Positions 9,876 to 18,134 of a stretch of DNA of 64,000 bases are shown here, piece after piece. The translations under genes and the position numbers were made by a program. The stretch comes from Rhodococcus sp. ABRD24 (GTDB taxonomy: Bacteria > Actinomycetota > Actinomycetes > Mycobacteriales > Mycobacteriaceae). Under the pieces are notes generated by a model that worked only from the letters and a program-made list of their open reading frames with translations, did not search any database and was not told the origin of the DNA. Each line of letters begins with the position of its first letter. The stretch's first letter is position 1. The stretch is taken from the NCBI RefSeq assembly GCF_004328705.1, contig NZ_CP035319.1, positions 1,488,001 through 1,552,000 on the forward strand, in the 5' to 3' direction.

Positions 9876-10871
9876 CTATACGAACGAGATGTCCCCACAG
9901 GTCACGAGCAGTTCGTGGCATCGGCGAAGCCGCGCGAACCACCAGTCGGCGCGTTCGGCCGGCGCCGCGAGGGCCTCGAGCCGGTCCGGGTCGGGGACGA
10001 CGGGGCTCGCGTCCAGCATGCCGTCGGCCATCTCCCGTGGTGCCGCAACATCGGATTCGAACAGACCTCCCGTGCCGAGTCCACACGCGAGCTGCAGTCC
10101 CGGCAACGCGGCGGCCGCCGCCAGCCCGGCACCCATCCCGACGGCGGTATCGAGCGCACTCGACACCACGACGGGCACACCGTGGCCGGCGAGCTCGTCA
10201 GCCAACGCGAGCAGCCGGCGCATGCCGCCGAGCGGTGGAACCTTCACCACGGCGACGTCGGCGCCGCCCGCGCGGACCACCTTCAGTGGATCCTCGGCGC
10301 GGCGGATGCTCTCGTCGGCGGCGATCGGAACGCCAGGCAACTGTCGGCGGACCTCCACCAGTTCCGGCACGGTGGCACACGGCTGTTCGGCGTACTCGAG
10401 CGGGCCGTCGGCGGTCAGCGCGGCGAGCGCGCGGACCGCCTGCTCGACGGTCCAGCCACCGTTGGCGTCGACCCGCACATTCGGGATCAGCTCTCGAACC
10501 GCCGTCACCCGCGCGACATCCTGTGCAAGGGTCTGCCCCTTCTCCGCGACCTTCACCTTCGCGGTGCGCGCGCCCGGAAACCGCGCGAGGATCTCCGGCA
10601 CCCGGTCCGGGTCGATCGCGGGGACGGTCGCATTGATCGGGACACGCTCGCGCAGCGGCGCCGGCGGGCCGAGCCACGCGGCCTCGATCCCGGCACGCAA
10701 CCAGTGCGCGGCTTCGGCGTCGTCGTACTCGGGAAACGGCGCGAACTCGCCCCACCCGGCCGGGCCCTCGAGCAGCACTGCCTCGCGAGTGGCGATGCCG
10801 CGGAAGCGCACCCGCATGGGCAACGCCACCACGCGGGCACGTGACAGGATTTCGTCGCCGACCGGAAACAT
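9876..10871 (-). CDS. menC: MenC, o-succinylbenzoate synthase
   Basis: Enolase-superfamily enzyme (331 residues) dehydrating SHCHC to o-succinylbenzoate. The catalytic KxK is in TAKVKVAEKG (about residue 105), the metal ligands are in VRVDANGGW, PLEYAEQP and IAADES, and the second catalytic lysine is in VAVVKVPPLGG. The ATG lies only 2 nt after the stop of the upstream thioesterase, so the two genes are certainly one transcription unit. Length and motif order match actinobacterial MenC (Rv0553). Confidence 0.94.
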   Translation of the reverse strand: MFPVGDEILSRARVVALPMRVRFRGIATREAVLLEGPAGWGEFAPFPEYDDAEAAHWLRAGIEAAWLGPPAPLRERVPINATVPAIDPDRVPEILARFPGARTAKVKVAEKGQTLAQDVARVTAVRELIPNVRVDANGGWTVEQAVRALAALTADGPLEYAEQPCATVPELVEVRRQLPGVPIAADESIRRAEDPLKVVRAGGADVAVVKVPPLGGMRRLLALADELAGHGVPVVVSSALDTAVGMGAGLAAAAALPGLQLACGLGTGGLFESDVAAPREMADGMLDASPVVPDPDRLEALAAPAERADWWFARLRRCHELLVTCGDISFV

Positions 10872-10873
10872 GG

Positions 10874-11524
10874 TCAGGGCTGGCCGGGCAGCAGCTGGAC
10901 CATCAGCGCCTCACAGTCGGCGAGGACGACACCGTCCAGGTCGCGCAGCTCCGCCGTGCAGAAGATCTTGCGGCCCTCGACGCGGTCGACACGGCCCTCC
11001 ACCACGAGCTCCGTCTCGAGCGGCGTGATCTTGCGGTAGTTGACGTGCAGGTACCCGGTGCGGGCGACAGGATGGCCGGACGCGTGGACGATCATGCCCA
11101 GCAGGTCGTCGAACAGCAGCGGCAGCGTGCCGCCGTGCGCCGCGCCGTTGCCGCCGCGGTGGTAAAGGCGGAACACACCGCGTGAACGCACCGACTCGGC
11201 GTCGACCTTCTCGAGCATCCACGGCAGCATCAACAGGCTGCCGCGGCCGGGCAGCTGCGGATTGAAGCCGGCCGGCGACCTGCCCTCGGGGACGCGATAC
11301 GGCTCGAGCAGGTCACCAAGTGCCTCGGCGCGCTCGATTGCATCGTCGATGATGTCGTCGGGGATGTGGGTGGAGACCGCGAGATCCTGCAGCCGCCGCA
11401 GCGCCTCGACGAAGCGACCGAAGTCCGGCCCGGCCGGCACCGGCCGGAACACTGGGAACCCGCCGTGATGTTCGTGGACGTCGGCGTCGGACCGGCCGTC
11501 GGACTGTAGCTGCTGCTCGCTCAT
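10874..11524 (-). CDS. hotdog-fold (PaaI-type) acyl-CoA thioesterase
   Basis: Protein of 216 residues whose C-terminal 130 residues form a PaaI/MenI-type hotdog domain: GAAHGGTLPLLFDDLLGMIVHASG, the HGG/D pair of the active helix, then GYLHVNYRKITPLETELVVEGRVD and RKIFCTAELRDLDGVVLADCEAL. The N-terminal 80 residues are helical. It is encoded 2 nt upstream of menC and divergent from menB, inside the men region, which makes hydrolysis of 1,4-dihydroxy-2-naphthoyl-CoA (the step between MenB and MenA) a reasonable inference. A general acyl-CoA thioesterase is the alternative. Confidence 0.82.
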   Translation of the reverse strand: MSEQQLQSDGRSDADVHEHHGGFPVFRPVPAGPDFGRFVEALRRLQDLAVSTHIPDDIIDDAIERAEALGDLLEPYRVPEGRSPAGFNPQLPGRGSLLMLPWMLEKVDAESVRSRGVFRLYHRGGNGAAHGGTLPLLFDDLLGMIVHASGHPVARTGYLHVNYRKITPLETELVVEGRVDRVEGRKIFCTAELRDLDGVVLADCEALMVQLLPGQP

Positions 11525-11595
11525 CTCTGCACCGTATCGCCGAGGGTTCCCCGGGACCTGCGCGAGGTGGCCTCCGACACACCTGGCGGTACGCA

Positions 11596-11609
11596 TATCC
11601 TCGGATCCG
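11596..11609 (+). promoter_or_regulatory. likely leaderless promoter of menB
   Basis: TATCCT at 11596-11601 fits the TAnnnT -10 pattern and is followed by seven nucleotides and the GTG at 11609. No ribosome site is present. The 84-bp space between the divergent thioesterase-menC operon and menB must hold promoters for both. Confidence 0.45.
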
Positions 11610-12502
11610 TGACCTTCAATCCGCAGCTCTGGCGTCCCGTACCCGGTTTCGAGAACCTCACCGACATCACGTACCACCGTCATGTCACGCAGGGCATCGT
11701 CCGCATCGCGTTCGATCGCCCCGAGGTCCGGAACGCGTTCCGCCCGCACACCGTCGACGAGCTCTACCGCACGCTCGACCACGCACGCATGACATCCGAT
11801 GTCGGCTGCGTGCTGCTCACCGGCAACGGCCCGAGCGAGAAGGACGGCGGCTGGGCGTTCTGCTCGGGCGGCGATCAGCGCATCCGCGGCCGCAGCGGCT
11901 ACCAATACGCGTCCGGCGAGACCGCCGATACTGTCGACAAGGCCCGCGCCGGGCGCCTGCACATCCTCGAAGTGCAACGGCTGATCCGGTTCATGCCGAA
12001 GGTCGTGATCGCTCTGGTCAACGGCTGGGCCGCAGGCGGGGGGCACAGCCTGCATGTCGTGTGCGATCTGACGCTGGCCTCGCGCGAGCACGCCCGCTTC
12101 AAGCAGACCGATGCCGACGTGGGCAGCTTCGACGGCGGCTACGGCAGCGCGTACCTCGCGAAGATGGTGGGCCAGAAGTTCGCCCGCGAGATCTTCTTCC
12201 TCGGCGACACCTACACCGCCGAGGAGATGCACCACATGGGCGCGGTGAACAAGGTCGTCGACCACGACGAGCTCGAGAACGTCGCGATCGAGTGGGGCAC
12301 CAAGATCAACGGCAAATCGCCGCAGGCGCAGCGCATGCTCAAATACGCGTTCAACCTGCAGGACGACGGACTGGTCGGCCAGCAGCTGTTCGCCGGCGAG
12401 GCCACCCGGATGGCGTACATGACCGACGAGGCCGTCGAGGGCCGGGACTCGTTCCTCGAGAAGCGCGACCCGGACTGGTCGCCGTACCCCTGGTACTTCT
12501 GA
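11609..12502 (+). CDS. menB: MenB, 1,4-dihydroxy-2-naphthoyl-CoA synthase
   Basis: Crotonase-superfamily enzyme (297 residues from GTG 11609) that cyclises o-succinylbenzoyl-CoA. Near-identity to the mycobacterial enzyme is visible across NAFRPHTVDELYRTLDHARM, KDGGWAFCSGGDQRIRGRSG, VNGWAAGGGHSLHVVCDLTL, KQTDADVGSFDGGYGSAYLA and the terminal DWSPYPWYF. GGGH provides the oxyanion hole, and the aspartate in TDADVG and the tyrosine in DGGYGS are the expected catalytic residues. An upstream in-frame GTG at 11567 would add 14 residues; the -10 box at 11596 argues for 11609. Confidence 0.95.
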   Translation: MTFNPQLWRPVPGFENLTDITYHRHVTQGIVRIAFDRPEVRNAFRPHTVDELYRTLDHARMTSDVGCVLLTGNGPSEKDGGWAFCSGGDQRIRGRSGYQYASGETADTVDKARAGRLHILEVQRLIRFMPKVVIALVNGWAAGGGHSLHVVCDLTLASREHARFKQTDADVGSFDGGYGSAYLAKMVGQKFAREIFFLGDTYTAEEMHHMGAVNKVVDHDELENVAIEWGTKINGKSPQAQRMLKYAFNLQDDGLVGQQLFAGEATRMAYMTDEAVEGRDSFLEKRDPDWSPYPWYF

Positions 12503-12507
12503 GCTGA

Positions 12508-12569
12508 CGCTCCAGTTTTCGTCGTGCCGCGCCGCCGATCGCGGGCGCGGCACCGCCGATTGTGGAGCG
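12508..12569 (+). terminator. two-tier terminator hairpin after menB
   Basis: Inner perfect stem GTGCCGCGCC (12524-12533) with GGCGCGGCAC (12544-12553), enclosed by an outer stem CGCTCCA (12508-12514) with TGGAGCG (12563-12569). It starts 6 bp after the menB stop. No long U tract. Confidence 0.6.
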
Positions 12570-12613
12570 ACACGGGGTTGGAGTGCATCCCCGATCGGGT
12601 GTGCAATGGATAG

Positions 12614-13234
12614 ATGGGCACCGAGCTTGCTCTCCCCCTGGACGACGTCGCACTGTCGGGAACGCTCACCGAACCGGACGACGCGAGCGGTCTGGTGATG
12701 TTCGCGCACGGCAGCGGCAGCAGCCGGTTCAGTCCGCGGAACCGGTTCGTTGCCGAGCACCTGCACGGCGCAGGTCTCGCCACCCTGCTGTTCGACCTGC
12801 TCACCCCCGACGAGGAGGGCGACCGCCGGCTGGTGTTCGACATCGAACTACTCGCGCACCGGCTCACGCAGGTCACCGAGCTACTACGGGACGGTATGCC
12901 GCCGATCGCCTACTTCGGTGCGAGCACCGGCGCCGCCGCGGCGTTGTGGGCTGCCGCCGAGCCCGGCGCAGACATCACGGCGGTGGTCTCCCGCGGTGGA
13001 CGGCCAGACCTGGCCGCCGCCCGGCTCCCCGCGGTCCGCGCGCCGACGCTGCTGCTCGTCGGGTCGCTCGACACCACGGTGATCGAGCTCAACGAACTCG
13101 CCGCCGCACAGATGACGTGCGAGCACGAGCTACGAATCGTCCCCGGCGCCACACACCTCTTCGCCGAACCCGGCACACTCGAGATCGTCGCCGAACAGGC
13201 CCGCGAGTGGTTCATCGCGCACGGCGACGGCTGA
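12614..13234 (+). CDS. alpha/beta hydrolase (dienelactone hydrolase-like)
   Basis: Hydrolase of 206 residues. It shows the alpha/beta core: GLVMFAHGSGSSRFSPRN (oxyanion loop), LATLLFDLLTPDE, the nucleophile elbow YFGASTGAAAAL with Ser near residue 100, then PTLLLVGSLDTTV (acid) and PGATHLF (histidine), so the triad is complete. Substrate unknown. It lies downstream of menB and 4 bp upstream of the RecQ-like helicase. Because the menaquinone enzyme MenH is also an alpha/beta hydrolase, a men role is possible, but the family resemblance is to dienelactone hydrolase rather than to MenH. Confidence 0.8.
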   Translation: MGTELALPLDDVALSGTLTEPDDASGLVMFAHGSGSSRFSPRNRFVAEHLHGAGLATLLFDLLTPDEEGDRRLVFDIELLAHRLTQVTELLRDGMPPIAYFGASTGAAAALWAAAEPGADITAVVSRGGRPDLAAARLPAVRAPTLLLVGSLDTTVIELNELAAAQMTCEHELRIVPGATHLFAEPGTLEIVAEQAREWFIAHGDG

Positions 13235-13238
13235 CACC

Positions 13239-14861
13239 GTGTGCAACCGCTCCGACGACCTGCGCCGGGTGGCCCGCGAGGACTTCGGCTGGGACCGGCT
13301 CAAACCCGGGCAGCTCGAGGCGATGGCGCCGCTACTCGCCGGCCGCGATGTCGTAGCGGCCATGCCGACCGGGTACGGCAAGTCGGCGATCTACCAGGTC
13401 ACCGCGGCACTACGCGAAGGCATGACCTTGGTGATCTCCCCGCTGATCGCGCTCGAGCGCGATCAGGTGTCGGGCATCGAGTCGGCCGACGACGCGCCGA
13501 TCGCGGTCGCCGTCAACTCCACGCTGGGCCGGCGCGCCACCGAGACGGCCTGGCGGACAGTGGAACAGGCCGGTGCCGAATACCTGTTCCTGTCCCCCGA
13601 GCAACTGGCCGACGAGAACACCCTCGCCCGCATCGATCGCTCCGGAGTCTCGCTGATCGTGGTGGATGAGGCGCACTGCATCAGCGCGTGGGGCCACGAC
13701 TTCCGGCCCGACTACCTGCGCCTGGGCGCCGCGATCGAACGCTTGGGGCATCCTCCGGTGCTGGCGCTGACCGCGACGGCTTCGCCGCCGGTTCGGGAGG
13801 AGATCGTCACGCAGTTGCGGATGCGCGATCCCGTCCTGGTCGCGGGCGGCTTCGACCGACCAAACCTGCGGCTCGAGGTGCAGCGGTGCACCACCGCGAA
13901 GGACAAGCGCCGGGCATTGCTCGCGCGGATCCACACCGTGGACGGCACCGGGCTGGTGTACGTCGCGACCCGCCGTGCGACGCAGCAGTACGCGCAGTGG
14001 TTCACCGAGTCCGGTCTGCACGCAGCCGGATATCACGGCGGGATGCGGGCGGCCGAGCGTGCGCGGATCCACGAGGGCTTCTTGGATGACCGGTATGACG
14101 TCGTGGTGGCGACATCGGCGTTCGGGCTGGGCATCGACAAGCCCGGCGTCCGGTATGTGCTGCACGAGTCGGTGCCCGACTCGCTGGACGACTACTACCA
14201 GCAGATCGGCCGTGCGGGTCGCGACTCCGAACCCGCTCTGGCGGTGCTGTTCTATCGTCCGGAGGACCTGGCGCTGCGCACTTTCTTCGCGACCCGAAGA
14301 CCTCACGAGGATGCGCTCCGGCGGATCTATCAGGCGGTCCCCTCGACCCCGATCCCCTTGCGCGAGTTGAGACCCCACGTCGATCTGCGGTCCCGAACGG
14401 TCACCAACGCGGTGAACCTGCTGGTACGGGCGGGCGCAGTGACGGATGGGCGCGCCGGGATCGCCACGACCGGGATGTCCGCCGAGTCCGCGGTCGCGGC
14501 GGCGGTGCGTGTCGCGACCGTCGACCAGCGCATCGACCGGTCCCGGGTAGAGATGATGCGCGGCTACGCCGAGACCCGTGGGTGCCGACGGCGATTCCTG
14601 CTCGAGTACTTCGGCGAGCATCCCGTCCACCCCGATCGGCCGTGCGGGAACTGCGACAATGACGACTCACCTGCCACCCCAGACATTTCCACCCGATCGG
14701 AGTTTCCGGTCGACACGCGGGTGCGGCACCGCGCGTGGGGCGACGGCGTGGTGATGCGAGTGGAACCGGATCGGATCACTGTCCTGTTCGACGAACAGGG
14801 CTATCGGATCCTCTCACTGGATGCGATCGGCGGCACCGGATTGCTGCAACGGGTCCCGTGA
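13239..14861 (+). CDS. RecQ-like ATP-dependent DNA helicase
   Basis: Superfamily 2 helicase of 540 residues. Motif I is PTGYGKSAIYQ (GKS near residue 47), motif II VVDEAHCISAWGHDFRPDY, motif III LALTATASPPV, motif V FGLGIDKPGVRYVLH and motif VI QQIGRAGRDSEPAL. The zinc region is shortened: a cysteine in TRGCRRRFLLEYFGE and two in PCGNCDN. There is no HRDC domain; instead a short C-terminal barrel (RHRAWGDGVVMRVEPDRITV) is present. Such small RecQ-type proteins are a distinct actinobacterial branch; a role in recombination or fork repair is inferred. GTG start 4 bp after the hydrolase stop implies an operon. Confidence 0.9.
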   Translation: MCNRSDDLRRVAREDFGWDRLKPGQLEAMAPLLAGRDVVAAMPTGYGKSAIYQVTAALREGMTLVISPLIALERDQVSGIESADDAPIAVAVNSTLGRRATETAWRTVEQAGAEYLFLSPEQLADENTLARIDRSGVSLIVVDEAHCISAWGHDFRPDYLRLGAAIERLGHPPVLALTATASPPVREEIVTQLRMRDPVLVAGGFDRPNLRLEVQRCTTAKDKRRALLARIHTVDGTGLVYVATRRATQQYAQWFTESGLHAAGYHGGMRAAERARIHEGFLDDRYDVVVATSAFGLGIDKPGVRYVLHESVPDSLDDYYQQIGRAGRDSEPALAVLFYRPEDLALRTFFATRRPHEDALRRIYQAVPSTPIPLRELRPHVDLRSRTVTNAVNLLVRAGAVTDGRAGIATTGMSAESAVAAAVRVATVDQRIDRSRVEMMRGYAETRGCRRRFLLEYFGEHPVHPDRPCGNCDNDDSPATPDISTRSEFPVDTRVRHRAWGDGVVMRVEPDRITVLFDEQGYRILSLDAIGGTGLLQRVP

Positions 14862-14908
14862 GGGGTATACCGACGCGATCGCCACGCCACGCCAGGCAGA
14901 CTGGACCC

Positions 14909-15358
14909 ATGACCGTCGACCGTCAGAAACCTGCGCCCGAACACCGCCGGCCGGATGGTGTCACCGACGAGACCATCGCCGCGGTCGGCAAGCTGTCGGA
15001 AGCGCTCGAGACCGTGGAGCAGGCACGGGGACATCTGTACGCGTTCCACCAACTGATGGGCCGGGCCGACCTCCAACTCGGCGAGTCGGTGGATCAGTTG
15101 ATCGATGCGGGGCACGCCGCGTGCGCGGAGCGGTTGCAGACCGCGATGGTCGGGCGCAACGTACTCGAGGGACGGTGGTCGTTCCAAGTAGTGGAGGAGT
15201 TCGACGACGGCTACTGGTCGGAGTTCCGCGAACATGAGAAGGCGGTGCGCGACATCCTGCTCGGCGGGCGACGGCACCTGTTCGAGGCGCAGATGAAGGA
15301 AGAACGGCGTACCCGGGACCGGCCCGGACACGAGGCCAGGCCCGCGCAGGAGGGATGA
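14909..15358 (+). CDS. conserved hypothetical protein
   Basis: Soluble protein of 149 residues, probably helical, with no signal peptide or membrane segment. Recognisable blocks are LSEALETVEQARGHLYAFHQLMG, RLQTAMVGRNVLEGRW and FDDGYWSEF..HEKAVRD. I know similar proteins only as uncharacterised actinobacterial sequences. Its TGA overlaps the ATG of the following VOC gene (ATGA at 15355), so the two are translationally coupled. Confidence 0.7.
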   Translation: MTVDRQKPAPEHRRPDGVTDETIAAVGKLSEALETVEQARGHLYAFHQLMGRADLQLGESVDQLIDAGHAACAERLQTAMVGRNVLEGRWSFQVVEEFDDGYWSEFREHEKAVRDILLGGRRHLFEAQMKEERRTRDRPGHEARPAQEG

Positions 15359-15741
15359 GCGTGGAGATTCTCAGTAGCCGAACGATCCTGCGGCCGCGGG
15401 ATTACGAGGTGACTCTGGCGTTCTACCGCGATCTCCTCGGGCTGGCGATCGCCCGCGAATACCCCGGCGGCACAGTGTTCTTCGCCGGTCAGGGACTGAT
15501 CGAAGTGACCTCGCACGGCGCCAGCGAACTCGACGTCCGCTTCGCGGGCGCGCTGTGGATGCAGGTGCGCAACCTACCTGACGCACGGGACGAGCTGGTT
15601 CTCGCGGGTGTGCCGATCGTGCGTGAGGCCCGCGAGGAGCCGTGGGGCCTGCAGGAGATGTGGATAGCCGACCCGGACGACGTCCCGATCGTGCTGGTCC
15701 AGATCCCGGAGAACCATCCGATCCGACGGGATCTGCGCTGA
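15355..15741 (+). CDS. VOC/glyoxalase-fold protein
   Basis: Single-repeat vicinal-oxygen-chelate protein of 128 residues: ILRPRDYEVTLAFYRDLLGLAIA is the usual first half and GLQEMWIADPDDVPIVLVQIP the second, with metal or ligand residues expected near both ends. Substrate unknown. It starts in a 4-nt overlap with the preceding hypothetical gene. Confidence 0.8.
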   Translation: MSVEILSSRTILRPRDYEVTLAFYRDLLGLAIAREYPGGTVFFAGQGLIEVTSHGASELDVRFAGALWMQVRNLPDARDELVLAGVPIVREAREEPWGLQEMWIADPDDVPIVLVQIPENHPIRRDLR

Positions 15742-15827
15742 TCCACACGAGGCCGGTCGCTCCCGAAAAAGTGACTGTTCACACACCCATGTGACCGTCG
15801 CGCGAGGTGATCGGGGAACGAGGACCG

Positions 15828-15849
15828 GTTCATCACGCGTTCACGAGAT
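15828..15849 (+). promoter_or_regulatory. candidate PHO box upstream of pitA
   Basis: Two direct repeats spaced exactly 11 nt: GTTCATCACGC (15828-15838) and GTTCACGAGAT (15839-15849). Actinobacterial PhoP boxes are 11-nt repeats beginning GTTCACC. A further GTTCACAC at 15777 lies upstream. The repeats end 41 bp before the pitA GTG. This is a pattern match, not a demonstrated site. Confidence 0.45.
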
Positions 15850-15890
15850 GCTCGCTGTACTTTTACGCGTTCGATACGCACAATTCGCAT

Positions 15891-17087
15891 GTGACCGCAG
15901 AGCTCGTCGTCCTCTTGGTAGTGGTCGTCACTGCCCTCGCTTTCGATTTCACGAACGGCTTCCACGACACCGGAAACGCGATGGCCACATCCATCGCCAC
16001 CGGCGCGCTTCGACCGAAGGTCGCAGTGGCACTGTCGGCGGCCCTCAATCTGGTCGGCGCTTTCCTGTCTGTCGAAGTCGCCGCGACCGTCGCCAAAGGC
16101 GTGGTCAACCTCGGTACGGTCGGCGGCGAGGACCTCCTGCTCATAGTGTTCGCGGGTCTCGTCGGCGGCATCCTCTGGAACCTCACCACGTGGCTGTTCG
16201 GGATGCCGTCGAGTTCGTCCCATGCACTCTTCGGCGGCCTGATCGGTGCCGCCATCGCCTCGATCGGCATGAGCGGTGTCGAGTGGGGCGGAGTCCTGAG
16301 CAAGGTGATCGTGCCCGCGCTGCTGGCACCCGTCGTCGCCGCACTGGTGGCGGCCGTCGGCACGTGGCTGATCTACCGGATCACTCGGGCAGTCCCCGAA
16401 GAAACCCGCGGCCGCGGGTTCCGCATCGGCCAGGTCGGCTCGGCGTCCCTCGTCTCCCTCGCACACGGCACCAACGACGCCCAGAAGACGATGGGCGTGA
16501 TCTTCCTGGCACTCGTCGCACACGGTTCGATCTCCGCGGATGCGGAAATGCCGTTCTGGGTCAAGCTCAGCTGCGCAATCGCGATTGCATTCGGCACCTA
16601 CCTCGGCGGCTGGCGGATCATCCGCACGCTCGGCAAAGGCCTGGTCGAGATCGCGGCGCCTCAGGGCATGGCCGCCGAATCGGCGTCCGCCGCGATCATC
16701 CTCACGTCCAGCCACCTGGGTCTGCCCCTGTCGACAACGCATGTCGCGACCGGCTCGATCCTGGGCACCGGCCTGGGCCGCAAGGGTGCCGAGGTGCGCT
16801 GGGGTGTCGCCGGCCGGATGGCTGTCGCCTGGCTGATAACGCTGCCGTCCGCAGGCATTGCCGGTGCGATCTGCTGGGCACTGGCGCACGTGATCGGCGG
16901 CCTGCCCGGAGTTCTGGTGGTGTTCGCGCTGCTGATTGCCCTGTCCGGCTATATGTACATGCGCTCGCGCCGTGCGCCGATCGATCCGACCAACGTCAAC
17001 GCCGAGTGGGAGGGTGGGCGGGCAACGCCCGCCGCCACCGACGCCGACGCCGACGCCGACGCCGACCACACCAGCGCGAACCACTGA
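15891..17087 (+). CDS. pitA: low-affinity inorganic phosphate transporter
   Basis: PiT-family permease of 398 residues, about ten transmembrane helices, importing phosphate (as metal-phosphate) with protons. The two family signatures are present: DFTNGFHDTGNAMATS..TGAL near residue 20 and SLAHGTNDAQKTMG near residue 190, plus paired SSSHALFGGLIGA and STTHVATGSILG repeats. GTG 15891 places the first helix (LVVLLVVVVTALAF) at the N-terminus; the 28 residues upstream in frame are not typical. The C-terminus ends in a (DA)n tail encoded by a hexanucleotide repeat. It is followed 13 bp later by a small membrane protein, as in Rv0545c/Rv0544c. Confidence 0.92.
   Translation: MTAELVVLLVVVVTALAFDFTNGFHDTGNAMATSIATGALRPKVAVALSAALNLVGAFLSVEVAATVAKGVVNLGTVGGEDLLLIVFAGLVGGILWNLTTWLFGMPSSSSHALFGGLIGAAIASIGMSGVEWGGVLSKVIVPALLAPVVAALVAAVGTWLIYRITRAVPEETRGRGFRIGQVGSASLVSLAHGTNDAQKTMGVIFLALVAHGSISADAEMPFWVKLSCAIAIAFGTYLGGWRIIRTLGKGLVEIAAPQGMAAESASAAIILTSSHLGLPLSTTHVATGSILGTGLGRKGAEVRWGVAGRMAVAWLITLPSAGIAGAICWALAHVIGGLPGVLVVFALLIALSGYMYMRSRRAPIDPTNVNAEWEGGRATPAATDADADADADHTSANH
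17040..17066 (+). repeat. hexanucleotide tandem repeat in the pitA tail
   Basis: Four and a half copies of GACGCC encode an Asp-Ala repeat in the cytoplasmic tail of PitA. Copy-number changes would be in frame and alter only tail length. Confidence 0.9.
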
Positions 17088-17100
17088 GGGGAGGCGACCG

Positions 17101-17373
17101 ATGAATCTTCTGACCCAAACCGCCAATTCGCTATGGCAGGTCGTCCTCGTGGGACTTCTGTTCGGCGCAGGGCTTCCGGCGATCTTCGCACTCGGGCTCA
17201 AGTCACTGTCCGCAGGCACTCACCCGGACGCCGAAGGGGCACCCCTGCCATCGGCTGCCGGGAAGCTCGGCGCGGCAGTGTGCTTCGCCGTCGTGCTGAT
17301 TGCGATCATCGCTGGGATACTGATGTTGATGCAGGGCTTCCTCGAAAGCAGCTTCGGCATCCACGTCTTCTGA
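17101..17373 (+). CDS. small two-TM membrane protein
   Basis: Protein of 90 residues with hydrophobic helices at about 12-32 (QVVLVGLLFGAGLPAIFALGL) and 58-80 (AVCFAVVLIAIIAGILMLMQG). A strong GAGGGGAGG site precedes the ATG. It directly follows pitA and corresponds in place and size to Rv0544c, so a role with phosphate transport is plausible but unproven. Confidence 0.85.
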   Translation: MNLLTQTANSLWQVVLVGLLFGAGLPAIFALGLKSLSAGTHPDAEGAPLPSAAGKLGAAVCFAVVLIAIIAGILMLMQGFLESSFGIHVF

Positions 17374-17432
17374 GTGGGGCAGCGCACAGAACCAGCTCCC
17401 CCGCTCCCCTCGTGAAAGTGACCGTATCCGTG

Positions 17433-17783
17433 ATGAATGACACGCACCGCTCGGCGCACAAGAGCACGCTGCGCTCGGTACTCGACTGGCTCCGCGCCGG
17501 ATATCCGGAGGGCGTTCCCGCCAAGGATCACTTCGCGCTGCTCGCCGTTCTCGGGCGCCGGCTCACCGACGAGGAGATCAGCCAGGTGGTCGAGCTGTCC
17601 ATCGAGACGGCGCACGAACACCCGGACCGTCACGTCGACTACGACGCCCTCAAGAGCATCATCGCGGGCGTCATCCACGAGGAGCCGACCGCAGAGGACC
17701 TCGAACGGGTCACGGAACGCCTCGTGGCGGGTGGTTGGCCCGTTATCGCCGACGATCAGGAAGTGCCCGGCAGCCAGAGCTGA
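17433..17783 (+). CDS. DUF3349 family protein (copy 1)
   Basis: Small soluble protein of 116 residues with the DUF3349 pattern: SVLDWLRAGYPEGVPAKDHF, LLAVLGRRLTDEEISQVV and the C-terminal VTERLVAGGWPV. M. tuberculosis has one such gene here (Rv0543c), a small helical protein of unknown function; here there are two in tandem. An in-frame GTG at 17418 is an alternative start. Confidence 0.85.
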   Translation: MNDTHRSAHKSTLRSVLDWLRAGYPEGVPAKDHFALLAVLGRRLTDEEISQVVELSIETAHEHPDRHVDYDALKSIIAGVIHEEPTAEDLERVTERLVAGGWPVIADDQEVPGSQS

Positions 17784-17805
17784 CGGACCGAGTTCAGGAG
17801 CACCA

Positions 17806-18108
17806 TTGAGCCTGCCTCCGTTTCTCTCGACGATCATCGACTGGCTGCGCGCCGGGTACCCCAACGGCGTCCCAGAACAGGACTACGTCCCCCTGCTCGC
17901 CCTGCTCACCCGCCGCCTGTCCGAGGACGAGGTCGACATCGTTGCCGCGGCTCTGATCGAGCACGGCGATCTACCGATCTCGAAGACCGACATCCAGGTG
18001 CTGATCACGAAGATCACCAACGAGATGCCACTCGAAACCGATGTGGATCGAGTGCGCTCCCACCTGTCCGCAGGTGGGTGGCCACTGGCCGGACCGCCCC
18101 GGACGTGA
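17806..18108 (+). CDS. DUF3349 family protein (copy 2)
   Basis: Second DUF3349 protein, 100 residues, paralogous to the gene 22 bp upstream: IIDWLRAGYPNGVPEQDYVPLLALLTRRLSEDEVD and VRSHLSAGGWPLAGP align throughout. The start is a TTG; an AGGAG at 17795-17799 six nucleotides upstream decides it, and no ATG or GTG is available before the conserved domain. Function unknown. It is followed by menE. Confidence 0.85.
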   Translation: MSLPPFLSTIIDWLRAGYPNGVPEQDYVPLLALLTRRLSEDEVDIVAAALIEHGDLPISKTDIQVLITKITNEMPLETDVDRVRSHLSAGGWPLAGPPRT

Positions 18109-18134
18109 CCTCGCCCGCGTGAAAGCATCGGGGT

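Noticed and set aside
10874..12766. Very long minus-strand open frame running from the thioesterase through all of menB
   Set aside because: Only the first 651 bp (10874-11524) encode a recognisable protein; the rest is antisense to menB, whose identity is certain. High GC gives long empty frames.
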